Shown here: piece by piece, positions 61,785 through 64,000 of the stretch
How positions within the stretch are numbered: the stretch's first letter is position 1
Layout of the letters: the number at the start of each line of letters is the position of its first letter
NCBI RefSeq assembly: GCF_035989245.1
Contig: NZ_JAYMFF010000009.1
Location: forward strand, 1-64,000
Length of the DNA stretch: 64,000 bases
Reading direction: 5' to 3'
Source of the DNA: Adlercreutzia wanghongyangiae
Lineage (GTDB): Bacteria > Actinomycetota > Coriobacteriia > Coriobacteriales > Eggerthellaceae
Position numbers and translations under genes: made by a program
Notes under the pieces: generated by a model
The model's input: the letters and a program-made list of their open reading frames with translations, nothing else
What the model was told of the DNA's origin: nothing
Database searches by the model: none

Positions 61785-63737
61785 TTACTTCACCTGGGCG
61801 AGGGCGTTATTCACGGCATCCTTCAGGGCGCCGCTGGAAACGGTGGCGCCGGCAACGGCGTCAACCTCGGTGGACTGGGCCTCGATGATCTTGGCGGGCA
61901 GGGCGTCGAGGGCCTTGCTGCCCACGCCGGCGGTCTCTTGCTGCTGCACGATGTCGATGGCAGCGATCTTGTCGCCGTCCATGGTCACCTTCACGGCCAG
62001 CTCGTTGCCCATGCACAGGCGCGAGGTGCCCAGGTACTCGTTGGCGCCCAGCTGCGCGGCCTGGGTCGGGTCGGGGTCGACCTCGTGGCTGCCGCTGCCC
62101 TGGGTGTACACGATCTCGGACACCACGCCCATGGGAAGCGCCGGCAGCGGATCCTTCTCCACAGCCGCATTGGCGCCGGCCAGCGCGCCGAAGATCAGGC
62201 ACTCGGCCATGTTGCCGCCGCCGTTGTACTGGTAGGGGGTCATGCCGCCGAACTCGCCGGCGGAGTACAGGTGCGGGATGGGCTCGCCGTCGGTGCCCAC
62301 GACCTCGGCACGGGCGTTGCGGCGGGCGCCGCCCTGAGTGTTCAGGAAGGCCTGGATCATCTCAATGGCGTAGAAGGGGCCGTCGCCGAAGGCGCGCATG
62401 GTGTCGGCAGCGCGGTAGAAGGCCGGGTCGTAGCCCTCGTTGGCCATCTTGTTGAAGTCGGTGATGGTCTGCTCAAGCTTGCCGGCGGGGATGCCCAGGG
62501 CGCTCTCCAGCTCGGCGATGGAGTTGGCGGTCACGACCTGGTCCTCGAAGCCCTCGGGGATGCCATGGTACTCGGCGATGGCCTCGTTCTGGGCCGCATC
62601 CCACACCATATAGGTGTTGCGCGGGCGCTTCGGGCTGACCCAGTCGCCGTTGCTCGGCACATGGCCGTGGCGGTTGTACACGTCCTCGCGCAGGTAGCGC
62701 TCGCCGCCGTTGCCCACGACCACGACGCTGCCCGACAGGTTGCGCAGGTCGTTGAAGGTCTTGGCGTGCTGGTCCTCTTCCACCACGAAGGAGATGCCGC
62801 CCAGGGCGAAGCAGTTGCCTTCGAAGGCCTCCATGTGCCACAGGTCGGCACCCACGCCCATGGCCATCTTCACGCCGTCGCCGGTGTTGAACAGCGTGCC
62901 GGCCGGGGAGCTCTTGGTCAGGCCCAGGAAGTCCTCCACCATCTGCTTGTTGTTCTCGAAGCCGCCCATGGTCATGACGACGCCGTTCTTGGCGCGCACG
63001 TTCACGGTGTCGCCGTTCTTATCGACTTCGACGCCGATGACGGCCTTGCTCACGGGATCCTGGAACAGGCTCACGCCGGGGGCCATGTACCACACATCGA
63101 TGTTGTCGGACAGGGACATGACCTTGTTGCGGTACACCTTCCACAGGGCGGAGTTGCACACGTTATCGCTCACGGTCAGCACGTGCAGCTGGTCGCCGCC
63201 CTCCAGCTCGGGGTACTCGGGGCAGAACATGCCGATGAGGGGCTGCGGAGAGGAGTCGTACTTCCAGTCCATGAAGTTCTCCTCGGGCACGCCGAAGAAG
63301 TCGCGCAGCATGGTCTTCGTCTGGGTGAGGCCCTCGGCGTACACGTCGAAGAGCTCCTCGTCGATCTCGAAGTCGCCGGCCATGGCCTTGTTGTAGGCGA
63401 ACATGGCCTCCTTGCTGTCGGAGTTCAGGATGATCTGGCCGCAGAAGCGCGAGTTGCCGCCCTCCATGCCCTGGGGGGCCTTGTCGAGCAGCAGCACCTT
63501 GGCGCCAGCGTCGGCGGCATAGCAGGCGGCCACGGCACCGGCGGCGCCGAAGCCGATGACGACCACGTCGTACTCGCCGTCCCAGGCGATGGTGTCGGCG
63601 AAGGTGGTGCCGTCGCCGGTGGCACTCAGCTGAGTGTCATTGGCGCCCTTCGGCGCGCAGCCAGCCAGGCCAAGGCCCGCGATGGCCGCCACGCCGGCGG
63701 TACCGGTAATAAACTGTCGGCGGGTAAACTTTCCCAT
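61785..63737 (-). CDS. Tat-exported flavinylated FAD-dependent reductase, second paralogue
   Basis: The 650-aa precursor has a Tat signal with TRRQFIT and a lipobox LAGC, so it is likely a surface lipoprotein. The FAD_binding_2 domain starts with VVVIGFGAAGAVAACYAA near 60. The FMN-binding domain is at the C-terminus, with the flavinylation motif DAVAGAT (Thr632), whereas in the 19343-21214 protein it is N-terminal. The conserved end of the FAD domain reads GEFGGMTPYQYNGGGN rather than the fumarate-type GIHGSNRLGG, so the substrate should differ. The start is the ATG at 63737, five bases after AAGGGAG. Electron supply from menaquinol is inferred. Confidence 0.9.
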   Translation of the reverse strand: MGKFTRRQFITGTAGVAAIAGLGLAGCAPKGANDTQLSATGDGTTFADTIAWDGEYDVVVIGFGAAGAVAACYAADAGAKVLLLDKAPQGMEGGNSRFCGQIILNSDSKEAMFAYNKAMAGDFEIDEELFDVYAEGLTQTKTMLRDFFGVPEENFMDWKYDSSPQPLIGMFCPEYPELEGGDQLHVLTVSDNVCNSALWKVYRNKVMSLSDNIDVWYMAPGVSLFQDPVSKAVIGVEVDKNGDTVNVRAKNGVVMTMGGFENNKQMVEDFLGLTKSSPAGTLFNTGDGVKMAMGVGADLWHMEAFEGNCFALGGISFVVEEDQHAKTFNDLRNLSGSVVVVGNGGERYLREDVYNRHGHVPSNGDWVSPKRPRNTYMVWDAAQNEAIAEYHGIPEGFEDQVVTANSIAELESALGIPAGKLEQTITDFNKMANEGYDPAFYRAADTMRAFGDGPFYAIEMIQAFLNTQGGARRNARAEVVGTDGEPIPHLYSAGEFGGMTPYQYNGGGNMAECLIFGALAGANAAVEKDPLPALPMGVVSEIVYTQGSGSHEVDPDPTQAAQLGANEYLGTSRLCMGNELAVKVTMDGDKIAAIDIVQQQETAGVGSKALDALPAKIIEAQSTEVDAVAGATVSSGALKDAVNNALAQVK

Positions 63738-64000
63738 TTCCACTCCCTTACGTTCGTTGCTTTCGGTCGCCCCTCCCAAGGGATGCGGCCGATCGAGAGC
63801 GCCGTGCCCTCGGTGACAGGTGCCACTATAGCGAGGCGCTTGCGGTTAGCGTGATGGGTAAGCCGGGGGTAATGGCAGGTAGAATTCGCTAACCCGGGGC
63901 GCTAACCCACCTACTCACCCGTCAAAACGACGTTGAAAGTCAAGGGTGGCATTCGCCTGTCCTTTGTGATTTGATGGGAGCGCTGAGCAAGGGAGGGGTA
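63738..64000. other. Upstream region of the reductase gene to the window end
   Basis: It should hold the promoter of the minus-strand reductase gene. GCTAACCC occurs twice (near 63888 and 63901), a short direct repeat. Nothing else is recognised; a gene may begin beyond the window. Confidence 0.3.

Overview
The window is GC-rich DNA, densely packed with genes on both strands, and probably comes from a gut actinobacterium of class Coriobacteriia, most likely family Eggerthellaceae. Three things point there: the actinobacterial order uvrC-rapZ-yvcK-whiA-gap-pgk-tpiA-gpmI-secG; many acyl-CoA dehydrogenase and Old-Yellow-Enzyme paralogues; and Tat-exported, flavinylated fumarate-reductase-like lipoproteins. 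The genus cannot be fixed by reading alone. GTG and TTG starts behind strong Shine-Dalgarno sites are common, and many starts were set from those sites.

Region 1 (about 0.2-27.9 kb) is an accessory island for CoA-dependent redox chemistry. It holds four acyl-CoA dehydrogenases (268-1482, 4936-6120, 13988-15130, 23860-25020), an Fe-S/flavin enoate reductase of the OYE family (2734-4815), both ETF subunits and a membrane ETF:quinone oxidoreductase (8246-12133), an acyl-CoA ligase (15265-16902), a crotonase-fold protein (17456-18334), a class III CoA-transferase (22213-23523), an OFA-type MFS transporter (25471-26748), a Tat-exported flavoprotein reductase (19343-21214), and TetR and LysR regulators. 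The set resembles the parts list of anaerobic carnitine or enoate metabolism: import the acid, activate it to a CoA thioester, oxidise or reduce the C2-C3 bond, and pass electrons through ETF to quinone. The substrate is unknown. The housekeeping gene coaD and a methionine-synthase-activation-like protein sit inside this island.

Region 2 (27.9-36.4 kb) is the rimP-nusA-ylxR-infB-rbfA-nrnA-truB-ribF translation/transcription operon, preceded by a good promoter and a leader that contains an intrinsic terminator.

Region 3 (36.8-49.4 kb) has an LTA-synthase-like sulfatase, then uvrC-rapZ-yvcK-whiA, then lower glycolysis (gap, pgk, tpiA, gpmI) and secG.

Region 4 (49.4-64 kb) carries five tRNAs (Leu-GAG, Gly-GCC, Cys-GCA, Gly-GCC, Val-GAC), a CDF metal transporter, a TerC-family exporter behind a probable yybP-ykoY manganese riboswitch, an APC amino-acid permease, a lipid kinase, rnd, a membrane zinc peptidase, xseAB, ackA and a second Tat-exported flavinylated reductase.

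The most unusual signals are in noncoding DNA: a two-copy structured element with conserved internal loops and different stems; terminal-inverted-repeat (MITE-like) elements in two intergenic gaps; a roughly 200-nt inverted repeat after an acyl-CoA dehydrogenase gene; and operator-like palindromes shared between genes of the CoA island. No insertion sequence, prophage or CRISPR array was found.
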